Assembly (NCBI RefSeq): GCF_002215035.1
Contig: NZ_NKFP01000006.1
Span: 1,686,530 to 1,750,529, forward strand
DNA length: 64,000 bases
Origin: Leptolyngbya ohadii IS1
GTDB taxonomy: Bacteria; Cyanobacteriota; Cyanobacteriia; Elainellales; Elainellaceae
Direction: 5' to 3'
Positions 19,413-29,168 of the stretch are shown here, one piece after another. The translations under genes were made by a program, and so were the position numbers. The notes under the pieces are model-generated. The model was not told where the DNA came from and ran no database searches. It worked only from the letters and a program-made list of their open reading frames with translations. The first letter of the stretch is position 1. Every line of letters starts with the position of its first letter.

Positions 19413-21176
19413 ATGAAAACAGAGTCCGGCGCACAGTCGTCCTACCGCATATTTGTGGATCAGGTCAAAGCTTCCCAGGTGCAGCAAGTCACCCTTCAAT
19501 CGGGTCGCATTGACTACGTTCTTAAACCCGAATTTGGAGGGCAGCACTATTACGCCAATTTCGTGGGCAGCACGGAGAATTTAACCCGCCTTTTACAGAC
19601 TCACAACGTTGAATTCACAGCCCTGAATGGTGGAGCTGATACGGCGTCTGGGCTGCTGGGACTGCTGCTATCGACCGGATTGCTGGTGGGTGCCTTTGCA
19701 TGGCTGATGAAGCTAAGCAGCGCAGGCGGGGGAATTGGGGTTGGCATGGGCATGGGAAAGAGTAATGCACGGGTGTACGACGAGAAGAAAAGCCGGATTA
19801 CCTTTGCCGATGTCGCCGGAGTGGATGAAGCGAAACAGGAATTGCAAGAAGTTGTTGATTTCCTGAAGAATGGCGAAAAGTATCGCCGCATTGGGGCAAA
19901 GATTCCCAAAGGTGTGCTGCTGGTCGGACCTCCCGGAACGGGTAAAACGCTGCTGGCAAAGGCGGTTGCCGGAGAAGCAGGCGTACCTTTCCTGAGTATG
20001 TCGGGTTCAGAGTTTGTTGAACTCTACGTCGGCGTGGGTGCTTCCAGAGTGCGGGATTTGTTCAATCGCGCTAAGCGTCAGGCTCCCTGCATTGTGTTTA
20101 TTGACGAACTGGATGCGATCGGTAAAACGCGGGGCGGCGGCGTTCCCAACGGTGGAAACGATGAGCGGGAACAAACGCTAAACCAGCTTCTCACCGAAAT
20201 GGATGGCTTCGACGGCAATGAAGGCGTGATTCTGATTGCGGCAACCAACCGTCCTGAAACCCTTGATGCGGCACTGCGGCGTCCCGGTCGCTTCGATCGC
20301 CAGGTATTAGTCGATCGTCCTGATAAGAGCGGCAGACTGGAAATTTTACAGGTTCATGCCCGTCCCGTAACGCTGGGCGAAGATGTGAGTCTAGAAACGA
20401 TCGCGGCTCAAACCTTTGGCTTTGCGGGAGCAGATCTGGCAAATCTGGTCAACGAAGCGGCGCTAATGGCGGCTCGTAACAATCGTCAGGCAGTCCTGAT
20501 GGCGGACTTCAAAGAGGCGATCGAACGGGTCGTAGCTGGACTGGAGAAGCGATCGCGGGTTCTGACGCCAATCGAACGGCAAACGGTGGCTTACCATGAG
20601 GTCGGTCATGCCCTGGTGGGGGCGCTAATGCCCGGCGGCAGCAAAGTCTCGAAAATTTCGATCGTTCCCCGTGGATTAGGCGCATTGGGCTACACCCTGC
20701 AAATGCCGGAAACCGATCGCTATCTGCTGATGGAAGATGAACTGCGCGGACAATTGGCAACGCTGCTGGGCGGACGCTCCGCTGAGGAAACGGTCTTCGG
20801 CAAGGTGTCCACGGGAGCCAGCGACGACATTCAAAAAGCGACGGAACTGGCTGAGCGAGCCATTACCCAGTACGGCATGAGCAGCACTCTGGGTCCGGTA
20901 GCCTTCGAGAAAAATTCCGCGCAATTCCTGGAAGGAGGTAGCACTCGTCGATCGATCAGTCCGGAAGTTGCAGTGGAAATCGATCGTCAGGTGAAGCAAA
21001 GCATCGAAAAAGCTCACGACATGGCGCTAGCCATTCTGCGGCTGAATCGGGACTTACTGGAATCTGCGACTCAACGCCTGCTGCAAACTGAAGGACTGGA
21101 GGGCGATGAACTGCAAGCCATTCTGGATCAGGTGAAGGCACCGATTGAGATGAAGGAGTGGCTGGCGAAGGGCTAG
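19413..21176 (+). CDS. ftsH: FtsH-family ATP-dependent zinc metalloprotease
   Basis: 587 residues. One membrane helix (about 76-100) is followed by the AAA+ module with Walker A GPPGTGKT (about 172-179), Walker [13 protein letters not shown] and second region of homology [20 protein letters not shown]. The zinc site is HEVGH (His395-His399), with the third ligand region further on. It degrades membrane and damaged proteins as a hexamer. Cyanobacterial FtsH proteins usually have two N-terminal helices; here the first is missing from the ATG start. The frame is open upstream to 19282 and encodes a hydrophobic stretch ([11 protein letters not shown]) but without a canonical start codon. Compare paralogues to settle the N-terminus. 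Confidence 0.9.
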   Translation: MKTESGAQSSYRIFVDQVKASQVQQVTLQSGRIDYVLKPEFGGQHYYANFVGSTENLTRLLQTHNVEFTALNGGADTASGLLGLLLSTGLLVGAFAWLMKLSSAGGGIGVGMGMGKSNARVYDEKKSRITFADVAGVDEAKQELQEVVDFLKNGEKYRRIGAKIPKGVLLVGPPGTGKTLLAKAVAGEAGVPFLSMSGSEFVELYVGVGASRVRDLFNRAKRQAPCIVFIDELDAIGKTRGGGVPNGGNDEREQTLNQLLTEMDGFDGNEGVILIAATNRPETLDAALRRPGRFDRQVLVDRPDKSGRLEILQVHARPVTLGEDVSLETIAAQTFGFAGADLANLVNEAALMAARNNRQAVLMADFKEAIERVVAGLEKRSRVLTPIERQTVAYHEVGHALVGALMPGGSKVSKISIVPRGLGALGYTLQMPETDRYLLMEDELRGQLATLLGGRSAEETVFGKVSTGASDDIQKATELAERAITQYGMSSTLGPVAFEKNSAQFLEGGSTRRSISPEVAVEIDRQVKQSIEKAHDMALAILRLNRDLLESATQRLLQTEGLEGDELQAILDQVKAPIEMKEWLAKG

Positions 21177-21207
21177 AGCGATGCGGGGATGCGTGAATGT
21201 CTGAATA

Positions 21208-21281
21208 AGTAGATGAGTGGATGAGTGGATGGGCGGATGAGTAGATGAGTGGATGAGTAGATGAGTGGATGGGCGGATGAG
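21208..21281. repeat. Octamer tandem repeat (GGATGAGT-type)
   Basis: Nine to ten direct copies of an 8-bp unit (GAGTGGAT / GAGTAGAT / GGGCGGAT) starting 32 nt after the ftsH stop. The block has a higher-order pattern: one ~40-nt array appears twice. It belongs with the arrays at 43504 and 54103. Confidence 0.9.
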
Positions 21282-21698
21282 CGATTAGAACGGTTTAAAC
21301 GTCTATTGCTCTGATCCGCCCTTTTAGTGCCCCAATTCTGGGCTGCTGCGTACACACATCTTCAGATGGGCACCGCAACGGATGGCGCTCCTTCAGGTAA
21401 GATTTCGGGTGCAAAAATTAAGTGCAAAAGTGCAGGTCAAGACCTAAAAATTCAGTCCGCTGCGTCCCGCTATTGCCCTTGTTCCCCGTCGCATCCTTCT
21501 TTATGCATAGAACGGTGTCCTTAGCCGGGGAACGACTCCGTGTTCAGATAGAGAATCCAGCAATTCTAACTACCCCTCTTGTCGCAATTGGTTTATTTCT
21601 TCTGATAGTTTAGCCCGTTTCGATCGGCTGTTAAATTAGTCAACATAGGAACGCAAAGTTCAAACGCTCATTAATAGATTTTGTAACGGAGAATCAAG

Positions 21699-21971
21699 AT
21701 GAATATTCTGGCTTGGATCGTATTAGGTTTGATTGCTGGTGCGCTGGCTAAGGCAATTTATCCCGGTCATCAGGGTGGCGGCATCCTGGGAACGATGATT
21801 CTGGGAATCATTGGTGCATTTGTGGGGGGTAGCCTCTACAATCTGCTGACGACGGGTTCGCTGGCTCTGACTGCATCTGCCCTGAGCATTGGCGGCATCG
21901 TTGTTGCAGTGCTGGGTGCAATTATCGCGCTGTTCATCTACTATGCGATCGCTCGTCGCGGTGCATACTAA
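21699..21971 (+). CDS. GlsB/YeaQ/YmgE-family stress-response membrane protein
   Basis: 90 residues, three hydrophobic helices rich in Gly and Ala. NILAWIVLGLIAGALAKAIYPG and the GGILGTMILGIIGAFVGG segment are the family marks (transglycosylase-associated protein). It resides in the cytoplasmic membrane; the biochemical role is not known, though members are often stress induced. A Shine-Dalgarno-like GGAG lies 8 nt before the ATG. It has its own intergenic surroundings on both sides and a likely terminator 127 nt downstream. Confidence 0.9.
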   Translation: MNILAWIVLGLIAGALAKAIYPGHQGGGILGTMILGIIGAFVGGSLYNLLTTGSLALTASALSIGGIVVAVLGAIIALFIYYAIARRGAY

Positions 21972-22098
21972 GTTAAACAGTTAAACTTTGATTTCGTCTT
22001 TTGACTTCATTTTTTGATTTTGTCATTCTGGCTGTGGGCTGGTGGATTTCCAAAAGGTCGATCCTCAGTATCATAGCCCGGAGATCACTTAACGGAAG

Positions 22099-22127
22099 CC
22101 TCTGCGATCGCAGGGGTTTTCTTTTTT
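22099..22127 (+). terminator. Terminator after the GlsB-like gene, stem containing HIP1
   Basis: CCTCTGCGATCGCAGGGG forms a stem built around the palindrome GCGATCGC and is followed by TTTTCTTTTTT. It lies 127 nt after the stop. Confidence 0.65.
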
Positions 22128-22541
22128 AAATTATTTTTTTAATTATGGGTTTCTGTTGAGAAAAGACAACACTTCTGCGAAGAGTTTAGCCCCCACCCGA
22201 AGGCAGAGGCTAAGCGATCAAGATACCTGGCTTGGTTATTCGATCTTCTTATAAGTTAGAAGTGAACAATTCAACAGCACGTCTATCAATAGTTAGGGAT
22301 ATACCTCCTAATTTACGCGCAGACTCTCGCTCTTTCGAGCTATAAACAAGCCAGAAAAGCCGCGACAGTTAAATTTGGCTAAATTAGAAGTTAGGTTAAA
22401 AGATAGTTTAGAAGACTGTTTAAAATCGGCTAAAGCGTGCCGAAGTGTCCCCACCTGCTAACCTCCCCGCTCTCAAAAAAAGCTGCTAACTGTCAGGAGA
22501 GACTGTAACAGGAGAGACTGCAAGGAAAGAATAAGGAGAGA
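22128..22541. other. Intergenic stretch without a recognised gene
   Basis: AT-rich spacer ahead of the aldo/keto reductase. It holds a repeated GGAGAGACTG motif (twice, 22496-22521) just before the start codon region and no convincing reading frame or RNA fold. Confidence 0.5.
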
Positions 22542-23378
22542 ATGATGAGAACGATTACCCTGCCCTCTGGTCGATCGATTCCGGTGCTGGGAATGGGAAC
22601 CTGGCAAATGGGAGAACAATCGCGCAGCCGCGAAACCGAAATTAATGCCCTGAAACGCGGTATGGAGTTGGGCATTACGCTGATCGATACGGCTGAAATG
22701 TACGGTGAGGGAGGTGCAGAGGAAATCATTTCCGCCGCGATCGCAGGTCGCCGAGATGACGTATTTCTGGTCAGCAAAGTCTACCCCCATAATGCCAGCC
22801 GCAAGGGAACGATCGCTGCCTGTGAGCGCAGTTTACGTCGCCTCAAAACCGATTATCTCGATCTCTATCTGCTGCACTGGCGCGGCTCTATTCCCCTGTC
22901 CCAAACCCTGGAAGCCCTACAGGAACTCCAGCAAGCTGGAAAGATTCGCGACTATGGCGTCAGCAATTTTGACCTCTCCGACATGCAGGAAGCCCGATCG
23001 CTGCCGGGAGGGAATGCCATTGCCACGAATCAAGTGCTGTATAACCTGATGCGGCGCGGCGCTGAATGGGATCTGCTGCCCTGGTGTCGTCAGCATGGGG
23101 TTCCCATCATGGCATATTCGCCTGTCGAACAGGGACGCCTGCTCAAAAACCGTCAGCTTGAGTCCCTGGCTGCCCTCTTAGGGGTGACATCTGCTCAGGT
23201 GGCGATCGCCTGGCTGCTGCATCAGGAAAACGTGATTGTAATCCCTAAAGCCAGTAACCTTACCCACGTTGAGCAAAACCGGGCTGCCCTGGATCTGAAG
23301 CTCTCGGAAACCGATTTACAGGAACTCGATCGGATTTTTCCGCCACCGTCTCGCCGCGTCGCTTTAGAGATGCTGTAA
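22542..23378 (+). CDS. Aldo/keto reductase (short form)
   Basis: 278 residues. Tetrad residues are Asp and Tyr in LIDTAEMYGEGGAEE, Lys in FLVSKVYPHN and His in YLLHWRG. The C-terminal IPKASNLTHVEQN loop binds the NADPH phosphate. Its length and the GMGTWQMGE opening fit the AKR5-like bacterial enzymes that act on glyoxals and small aldehydes. Two ATGs stand next to each other; the first has GGAGAG at a good distance. It is convergent to the SNF2 gene with a 45-nt gap. Confidence 0.9.
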   Translation: MMRTITLPSGRSIPVLGMGTWQMGEQSRSRETEINALKRGMELGITLIDTAEMYGEGGAEEIISAAIAGRRDDVFLVSKVYPHNASRKGTIAACERSLRRLKTDYLDLYLLHWRGSIPLSQTLEALQELQQAGKIRDYGVSNFDLSDMQEARSLPGGNAIATNQVLYNLMRRGAEWDLLPWCRQHGVPIMAYSPVEQGRLLKNRQLESLAALLGVTSAQVAIAWLLHQENVIVIPKASNLTHVEQNRAALDLKLSETDLQELDRIFPPPSRRVALEML

Positions 23379-23423
23379 TTCTTGAGTTGGCGGGTGCCGC
23401 ACCACGGCAGTAGTAGCGCTTAA

Positions 23424-26400
23424 TCAGGCATCCTCGTCCTCAATCACAGCCGATCGATCGAGCAACAGCAAATTCCTCAGCGCATCGGTATCCAGCTCCG
23501 TCAGCCAGTTTTCACCCGCACCGACCACCTGTTCCGAGAGGGCTTTTTTGCTTTCGATCAGTTCGTGAATTCGCTCCTCTAAGGTGCCGCTACAGACGAA
23601 TTTGTGAACCTGGACGTTGCGCTTTTGGCCGATGCGGAAGACGCGATCGGTTGCCTGGTTTTCCACTGCCGGATTCCACCAGCGATCGAAGTGAAAGACG
23701 TGATTGGCGCGAGTGAGGTTTAGTCCAACGCCGCCCGCCTTGAGGGACAAAATGAAAATTCGCGGAGCCTGCGGATCGTTCTGGAAGCGATCGATCATTT
23801 CTTCCCGCTGCTTCTTACTGGTGCTGCCGTAGAGGAAGAAGACTTCGCGGCTAAAGCGGTCTTTGAGATAGGCTTGCAGGAGTTTACCCCACTCGGCGAA
23901 CTGGGTGAAGATGAGGGATCGATCGCCTTCCGCTAACACTTCTTCCAGCATGGCTTCGAGTCGCTGCACTTTGCCGGAATGGTTGTCGAGCAGGGCGATC
24001 GGGGAAACGTTTGGCTCTTCTTCCAATAGGGCGGGATGATTGCAAATTTGCTTCAGGCGGGTGATCAGGGCGAGGATCTTGCCTTTGCGCTGGATGCCTT
24101 CGGCGGAGTCGATATCGGTGAGCGACTGTTCCACAAATTTCTGATACAGATCTGCCTGATCGGAGGTGAGTCCGCAGAAGACGGTCATCTCCTGCTTTTC
24201 GGGCAAGTCTTGAATGATCGAGCGATCGGTTTTGAGACGACGCAGCATAAAGGGCTGGACGAGCGATCGCAGGGTTTTGAGGGAAGCGGTATCGCCGTAG
24301 CGTTCGATCGGGATGGCAAAGCGTCGCTGAAAGAAATTTTTGGGTCCTAGATAGCCGGGATTGAGAAAATCCATGATCGACCAGAGTTCCGCCAGTCGGT
24401 TTTCCACGGGGGTTCCGGTGAGGGCAACGCGAAACTGTGCCTGAAGTTGACGCACTGCCTGGGACTGCTTGGCATCAGCGTTTTTAATGTTCTGCGCTTC
24501 GTCCAGCACAATACCCTGCCAGGTGACGGTTTGCAAATCCTTCAGGTCGCGATAAATGAGCGGATAGCTGGTAATCACCAGATGCTTGCCCTTCACCGCT
24601 TTGGCAAAGGCTTTCCCCTGAGATCGTTTGTCGCCATGATGCACATGGGTTTTGAGATTCGGCGCAAATCGCTTGACTTCCCGTTCCCAGTTGCCCAGTA
24701 CCGAAGTTGGACAGACCACCAGTACCGGATCGGCGAGGACATCCTGTTCTAGCAAGTGCAGCAGGAATGCAATACATTGGGGAGTCTTTCCTAAGCCCAT
24801 ATCGTCCGCGAGGCAGGCTCCCAAGCCCCACCGCTCCAGGAATGCCAGCCAGGAAGCTCCCCGGATCTGATAGGGACGCAGTTCTCCCTGAAAGTGATCG
24901 GGAACGGCGATCGCCTCAACGCTCTGATTCCCTTTGGTCAGGGTATTGACTAATTCTTGCAGTGCCCCGTTTGCTTCAAATCCCAGAACGGGCAGCTTTT
25001 CAATCACCTGGGTATCGCCGGTGCTGATGCGAAGGGCATCTTCCAGCGAGAGTGCCATCTGATCCTTGCGGCTCTCAAAGAAGGTCTGGGCAGCGCGGAT
25101 ATCCTGCGATCGCAGCTCGACCCATTCGCCGTTAATTTCAACCAGGGGGGTGTTGAGGGCGACAAGGCGATCGAATTCTGCTTTGGATAATCTCTGTCCG
25201 CCGATCGTCAGTTCCCACTTGAAGTTGAGCAGGCTTTGTAGTCCTAATCTCTGGTTGGGCTTCAGCTTCGGCGTTTCTGCCTGAATCCGCAGACCGAGCC
25301 GATTTGCCCATCCCTCCTGCTGCGACAGACTGGGCGGCAACACCACGCCAAACCCGCTGTCCTGCAATCGCCATGCCGTGGACTTGATAAACTCGTACAC
25401 CTGCAACGGATTCAGTTTAGAAGACTGGGGCTGCTGCTGCTGAAGGCTCGGTTCCAGCAATGGATACAGCCGTGAGGCTAACCCCAATCCTGCCAGTAAA
25501 GTCTCCTGCGGTGCGTCGATCGTCCGTCCCAGGTATTCCAGCCGCGCTACCGGATTCTGCCAGACCGTCCGGGCACTCACCAGAAATTCCGGATCGTTGG
25601 TTGCCTGCAAGAAATATTCCAGCGTCCAATCCTGCTGACCTTCCCTCGGCGGATGCAGATAAAAACAGGTACGAAACGCCGCGATTTGCTGCGAAAGATA
25701 GGGCTGAACGGGCGTCAACCACTGTTTGAGCGTAGTGTGCAGGCGATCGAGCCTCACCGGGTCAGCGGTCAGCGAAGTCTGAGAACCCAACGCTTGAAGC
25801 CATTCCCGCAGCGGCAAATCCTTGATGAGGGGGGCTGTCGGCAGTGAAGTGTTGGCGGCGATCGATCGCACTTGCGTATGGGTTGCCTGGTTCAGAAAGC
25901 TCAACAGCAGTTCATGGGCGTCGATCGCATCACGCTGCGGTGCTCGCGTAGCAGGCAAGCCGATCGGCGAAATCGAATCTTCTGAGTTCTCAGACTGTTC
26001 TATCCCGTAAGTTCGGCTCCCATAAGTTCGACACAGTGGCGGCATCTGACGGGCAAACTGTTCCAGCCTCGCCTGATCCGTGGCGCTATCGATCAAGACC
26101 TGCCAATGGACTATCGCCCCATCCCCCTCCGCCTGAAGTACCTGCGCCTGAAGCAATGGCAAAAACTTCGCCCGCGCCATCAGGTCTAAATGCCAGCGAC
26201 GAATATGCGACCAGAAACGCAAATCCGCTCCCATCCAGGAAGTTAGATCGTCATTTACAGAACTGAGCGGCAGGGATTGTAAGAAATTCAGTGCCTCTTC
26301 AATCGTCAGCCGAATTCCCTCAACCTGCCAGGATTGCAGCGCCAGATCCGGCGGATTTTCCGCAAACTCATCCGGCAGCACATCGGCGGCGGAATGCTGG

Positions 26401-26786
26401 GGCAAGACCGAATCAGTCGTTAAAAGATAGGTGGGAAGGGCGATCGAAACTGCCTGCCAGCGAGGAGAAGGCGGAAATTCTGCCACAGCCGTCGATTTCT
26501 TGCGGGAGCGACCCGATCCAGCCGTCGCCAACACCTCCAGCGCAAATTCGGCAACCGTCCAGCTAATGGTTTGAGCCTTGTGGAGCGATCGTAGCCAGTC
26601 CCGCAGTTCCCCTTCCGTCATGCAAAACGGATTTAGAGGGGCATGGGTTAAACCAGAATCAGAGCCAATCGGCTCAACGCGCCGCCAGATTTCACCCCAG
26701 AGCAGAAAGTATCCGTCTGCTGCGCTAGATGCGGCTGAATTGGGGGAGGGTGAAGGCGTAATCCAGTTGCCGTGTAAAATTGCCAT
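23424..26786 (-). CDS. SNF2-family DEAD/DEAH-box ATPase (RapA/HepA-like)
   Basis: 1120 residues. The N-terminal ~550 residues form the SNF2-associated region seen in bacterial members, then the ATPase core: motif I DDMGLGKTPQC (Lys near residue 666), DEAQNIKN as the DExx box, GTPVENRLAELWSI, and the C-terminal helicase half with SLKAGGVGLNLTRANHVFHFDRWWNPAVENQATDRVFRIGQ. It is a dsDNA or nucleoprotein translocase; whether it serves transcription recycling, repair or defence is unknown. A SWIM zinc-finger partner, common next to such genes, is not seen. The start ATG lies in a 600-nt gene-free region. Confidence 0.92.
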   Translation of the reverse strand: MAILHGNWITPSPSPNSAASSAADGYFLLWGEIWRRVEPIGSDSGLTHAPLNPFCMTEGELRDWLRSLHKAQTISWTVAEFALEVLATAGSGRSRKKSTAVAEFPPSPRWQAVSIALPTYLLTTDSVLPQHSAADVLPDEFAENPPDLALQSWQVEGIRLTIEEALNFLQSLPLSSVNDDLTSWMGADLRFWSHIRRWHLDLMARAKFLPLLQAQVLQAEGDGAIVHWQVLIDSATDQARLEQFARQMPPLCRTYGSRTYGIEQSENSEDSISPIGLPATRAPQRDAIDAHELLLSFLNQATHTQVRSIAANTSLPTAPLIKDLPLREWLQALGSQTSLTADPVRLDRLHTTLKQWLTPVQPYLSQQIAAFRTCFYLHPPREGQQDWTLEYFLQATNDPEFLVSARTVWQNPVARLEYLGRTIDAPQETLLAGLGLASRLYPLLEPSLQQQQPQSSKLNPLQVYEFIKSTAWRLQDSGFGVVLPPSLSQQEGWANRLGLRIQAETPKLKPNQRLGLQSLLNFKWELTIGGQRLSKAEFDRLVALNTPLVEINGEWVELRSQDIRAAQTFFESRKDQMALSLEDALRISTGDTQVIEKLPVLGFEANGALQELVNTLTKGNQSVEAIAVPDHFQGELRPYQIRGASWLAFLERWGLGACLADDMGLGKTPQCIAFLLHLLEQDVLADPVLVVCPTSVLGNWEREVKRFAPNLKTHVHHGDKRSQGKAFAKAVKGKHLVITSYPLIYRDLKDLQTVTWQGIVLDEAQNIKNADAKQSQAVRQLQAQFRVALTGTPVENRLAELWSIMDFLNPGYLGPKNFFQRRFAIPIERYGDTASLKTLRSLVQPFMLRRLKTDRSIIQDLPEKQEMTVFCGLTSDQADLYQKFVEQSLTDIDSAEGIQRKGKILALITRLKQICNHPALLEEEPNVSPIALLDNHSGKVQRLEAMLEEVLAEGDRSLIFTQFAEWGKLLQAYLKDRFSREVFFLYGSTSKKQREEMIDRFQNDPQAPRIFILSLKAGGVGLNLTRANHVFHFDRWWNPAVENQATDRVFRIGQKRNVQVHKFVCSGTLEERIHELIESKKALSEQVVGAGENWLTELDTDALRNLLLLDRSAVIEDEDA

Positions 26787-27421
26787 GCCAACTGATAGTT
26801 AGAAGGGGGGTAAGGCGAAGGGGCGAAGGCTGCTTCCTTACAAAAGGGAGAGCAGTCAAAGAATTTGCTGAACCCTTTCCTCACTGTCAGTCGTTTTACC
26901 CATCGTTCTACCCGTCGCTCTACAGACCTGTAGACCTTTGGAGATGGGTGGCACTACGCGCCAGGGCAGCAAATCGGATTCGGCAGATTTGACCGTGCAG
27001 AAAACCCTGCTATTCAGCGAAATCCTGCTTACCCTCTCAGAAATGGTTTAGAGATGGCGATCGCAGCGGCTCCGGTGAATCATGCAGTCTTGCCTGCCAG
27101 GATTGCTTCATTTTACATCGCCCTTCCGAAATGGAAAGAGGTCGCACGTCACACGCGAATTTTAGTAAACGACCTATTGAGCATCCGGTTCGATACCCGG
27201 TGCGCTGCTCTGCTGACTGTGCTGCCCGTACTAGTGCGGCGCATTCGTCTGGGAGACAGAACGAATTAGATCGGGGGTTGGGCGATCCGCCTTTGGCTGC
27301 AATGCGAAGCGATCGATCAAGCCCACCCAAAAAGGGGGATTCCCACGCTTCCGGAATTAAACGGCAATATCAGGTAGTCGTTAGGGAATAATTGCTCCAT
27401 ACCGATCTGCTCCTATTCTGT
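26787..27421. other. Gene-free stretch between the SNF2 and PIN/NYN genes
   Basis: Several short frames overlap here, but none has a start with a Shine-Dalgarno sequence or a recognisable product. The region must hold the divergent promoters of the two flanking genes. A TTCGATA sequence near 27190 resembles a T loop but its stem does not pair. Confidence 0.5.
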
Positions 27422-28041
27422 ATGAGTCAAACGCTGAAAAAGACTGTTCTGCTGGTGGACTACGAGAATGTCCAGAAGGTTGATCTGTCGCTGATTCAGG
27501 AACAGGACATCGACATCAAAATATTTGTGGGACAAGCGCAAAACAAAATCCCGATCGATTTAGTGCAGGCGACTCAGCAGCTAGGGCAACGGGTAGAGTG
27601 GGTCAAAATCGATGGGGCAGGCAACAACGCGCTGGATTTTCATATCGCCTTCTACCTGGGCAGATTCAGCAGCGATGCGGAAGGCAGATTTTTTCTGATT
27701 CTGTCGAAAGATAAGGGATTTGACCCTCTGCTTAAGTACGTCAACAAAAATAATAAAATTAAGTGCCGCAGAATTAATAGTTTGGTTGAGCTAAGTCAGG
27801 AAAAAACAAAGGCAAAAGAAACCTTAATTTCTCAAGATACCGATTCCATTACTAAAATCATCCACGTTCTACAAAGATTGCTAAGAATAGCCGTTCCAAA
27901 ACACGCAAAAGCCTGCACCAGCACGTTAAGTCCGTGTTTCAGAAGAAGCTAAGCGATCAGGCGATCGAATCTCTAGTGGAAACGCTATTTCTGCAAAAGA
28001 AAATCGCTGAAGTGAATAATCGCCTCACCTATAATTTCTGA
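27422..28041 (+). pseudogene. PIN/NYN-like nuclease gene with a single-base frameshift
   Basis: Residues 1-155 show a PIN/NYN-type fold: TVLLVDYENVQK with the first acidic residues, KIDGAGNNALDFHIAFYLG, and FFLILSKDKGFDPLLKY, all expected metal-site segments of RNA-cleaving nucleases. Around 27880 the frame breaks: the original frame ends at 27952 with unrelated residues, while the next frame continues naturally (AKNSRSKTRKSLHQHVKSVF to NNRLTYNF) and stops at 28041. Loss of one G from TTGGCT would explain it. The catalytic part precedes the break, so a truncated active protein is conceivable. The ATG at 27422 is preferred over the upstream TTG. Confidence 0.75.
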
Positions 28042-28167
28042 GGATTCTTTGATTGAAGGGGCGCTCGGTTAAGGCAAATTTGTTAATAAATATTTGATAT
28101 AAGTACAGTATTTTCTTAACCAGTTTTATTCCTTCAAGTATTGTCCTTATCCTCGCTTAATTGCCGC
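28042..28167. other. Short AT-rich spacer
   Basis: Spacer between the PIN/NYN pseudogene and the broken toxin gene. No gene, terminator or attC-like sequence was found. Confidence 0.4.
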
Positions 28168-28509
28168 TCATACTCTGTAATGATGCTTCCGGATCTCTTC
28201 TGCGGCAATATCAAATTGCTCCGATTTCGAGTAGATCGTTAGTAGAACAATTCCCGTTACCGTTTTGACGTAGTAAATCAAACGATAGCCGCCGCTTTTA
28301 CCTTTCTGGACATCACTATTACGGACTCTCAGCTTAAAAACCAAATAACTAACCCCAGAAATTTGATCTCCTGGCAGCTCTCCCCTCTAAAGCTGTCCAA
28401 TGATAGGCTGTATATCTTTTTTAATGCTGCGATATTTCTTGGCAAGCGCACGTAGACTTCGATTGAATGTCAGCGAGGCTTCAACTTGAATAAAAGGCTG
28501 ATCAACCAT
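28168..28509 (-). pseudogene. RelE/ParE-type toxin interrupted by an amber stop
   Basis: Translation from the ATG at 28509 gives MVDQPFIQVEASLTFN and continues to IIGQL, then meets TAG (28389-28387). The same frame resumes at once with RGELPGDQISGVSYLVFKLR, then GGYRLIYYVK and VLLTIYSKSEQFDIA, ending at 28168. This is the body of a RelE/ParE-like mRNA-cleaving or gyrase-targeting toxin of 113 residues in which one codon, expected to be Gln or similar, has become TAG. The start overlaps the end of the antitoxin gene by 8 nt, the usual order and coupling of such operons. Confidence 0.8.
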
Positions 28510-28741
28510 CTTCCAGCCCGTTTAACACTTGATCGATCGGAATTGTTTGTCCAGTCATCGCTTCATGCCAAGACTGTCGAAAATTCGCCAAAAGCTCGGA
28601 TTTAGATAGCTCCTCTGATAATTCCTCTTCTGGAATTAGAACAATAACCTCTACACGACTGTTCTTCTCAGCTATCAGGGGATAGTCTAATGCAAGTTGT
28701 CCCTGTTCATCGATCGTTCCCATGACTTTAAGGGCTTTCAT
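28502..28741 (-). CDS. Type II antitoxin
   Basis: 79 residues. The N-terminal half (KVMGTIDEQGQLALDYPLIAEKNSRVEVIVLIPEEE) looks like a swapped-hairpin DNA-binding domain, the acidic C-terminal half (SELLANFRQSWHEAMTGQT) like a toxin-binding tail. It is upstream of and overlaps the toxin gene. It would neutralise the toxin and repress the operon. With the toxin broken, this gene may be free of selection or may act against related toxins elsewhere. Confidence 0.8.
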   Translation of the reverse strand: MKALKVMGTIDEQGQLALDYPLIAEKNSRVEVIVLIPEEELSEELSKSELLANFRQSWHEAMTGQTIPIDQVLNGLEDG

Positions 28742-29086
28742 GACTTATCCCAGGTGTAAAGTGCTAGCTCTATTATCTTATCTAACTGCTAAAGTTGCTC
28801 TACGATAGGGCGACCGAGGTCCTGATTGAGGGCTTTGCGATCGATTGGCATGACGGAAAGGTAGGCGGGATATCTTTAAAGGGGCGATCGGTAAATTCAT
28901 GATTACAGCAAATTCAGCGATCGCTTTGCTGAGGGAGGTTAGAAGACAGCTTATTAGAGCAGTGGCTTAAACATGAAGGTTTTGCTGTCAAATCTCGCCA
29001 ACGTGCTTTCAACTATGGAGTACAAGTTATTCTATATAGCTGTCAGCCTGCCAGCGTTACAACTACATCTATAGCGGAGTAAGGCA
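28742..29086. other. Gene-poor stretch with remnant-like frames
   Basis: A plus-strand frame ending at 29081 (LEDSLLEQWLKHEGFAVKSR in part) and a short minus-strand frame near 28800-28860 look protein-like but have no start codons. They could be remains of genes truncated on either side. No complete gene is supported. Confidence 0.4.
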
Positions 29087-29168
29087 GATTAACGATCCCA
29101 ATCACCCGCCGCAGACAAACTTACGCTCCAACCGATAACCTCTCGACAGTCGGGTGCATTGGGCTTGT
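29087..29168 (-). repeat. attC-like recombination site 1 (interrupted by the group II intron)
   Basis: Read on the minus strand and joined with 31107-31111, this gives an 87-nt site starting GTATAACAAGCCCAATGCAC and ending GGTGATTGGGATCGTTAATC. The arms pair (CCCAAT with ATTGGG, then CAC/GTG and CCG/CGG). The 5' arm carries extra unpaired bases (a G after CCCAAT, an A in CGAC), as in integron attC sites, and unpaired spacers separate the TAAC/GTTA cores from the stem. It is very similar to site 2 at 34479. Confidence 0.7.

Noticed and set aside
27054-27060. A LexA-type SOS box at the 18012 inverted repeat or in the SNF2 leader
   Set aside because: The half-site spacing at 18012 does not fit the cyanobacterial LexA pattern, and nothing matching it was found in the SNF2 leader.
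27180-27235. T-arm-like sequence (GGTTCGATACCCGG) that might mark a tRNA
   Set aside because: The stem beside the loop does not pair beyond one or two bases, and no acceptor or anticodon arm can be drawn.
27054-27391. Overlapping plus-strand frames between the SNF2 and PIN/NYN genes
   Set aside because: No recognisable domain, no ribosome-binding site, and they overlap each other in different frames.
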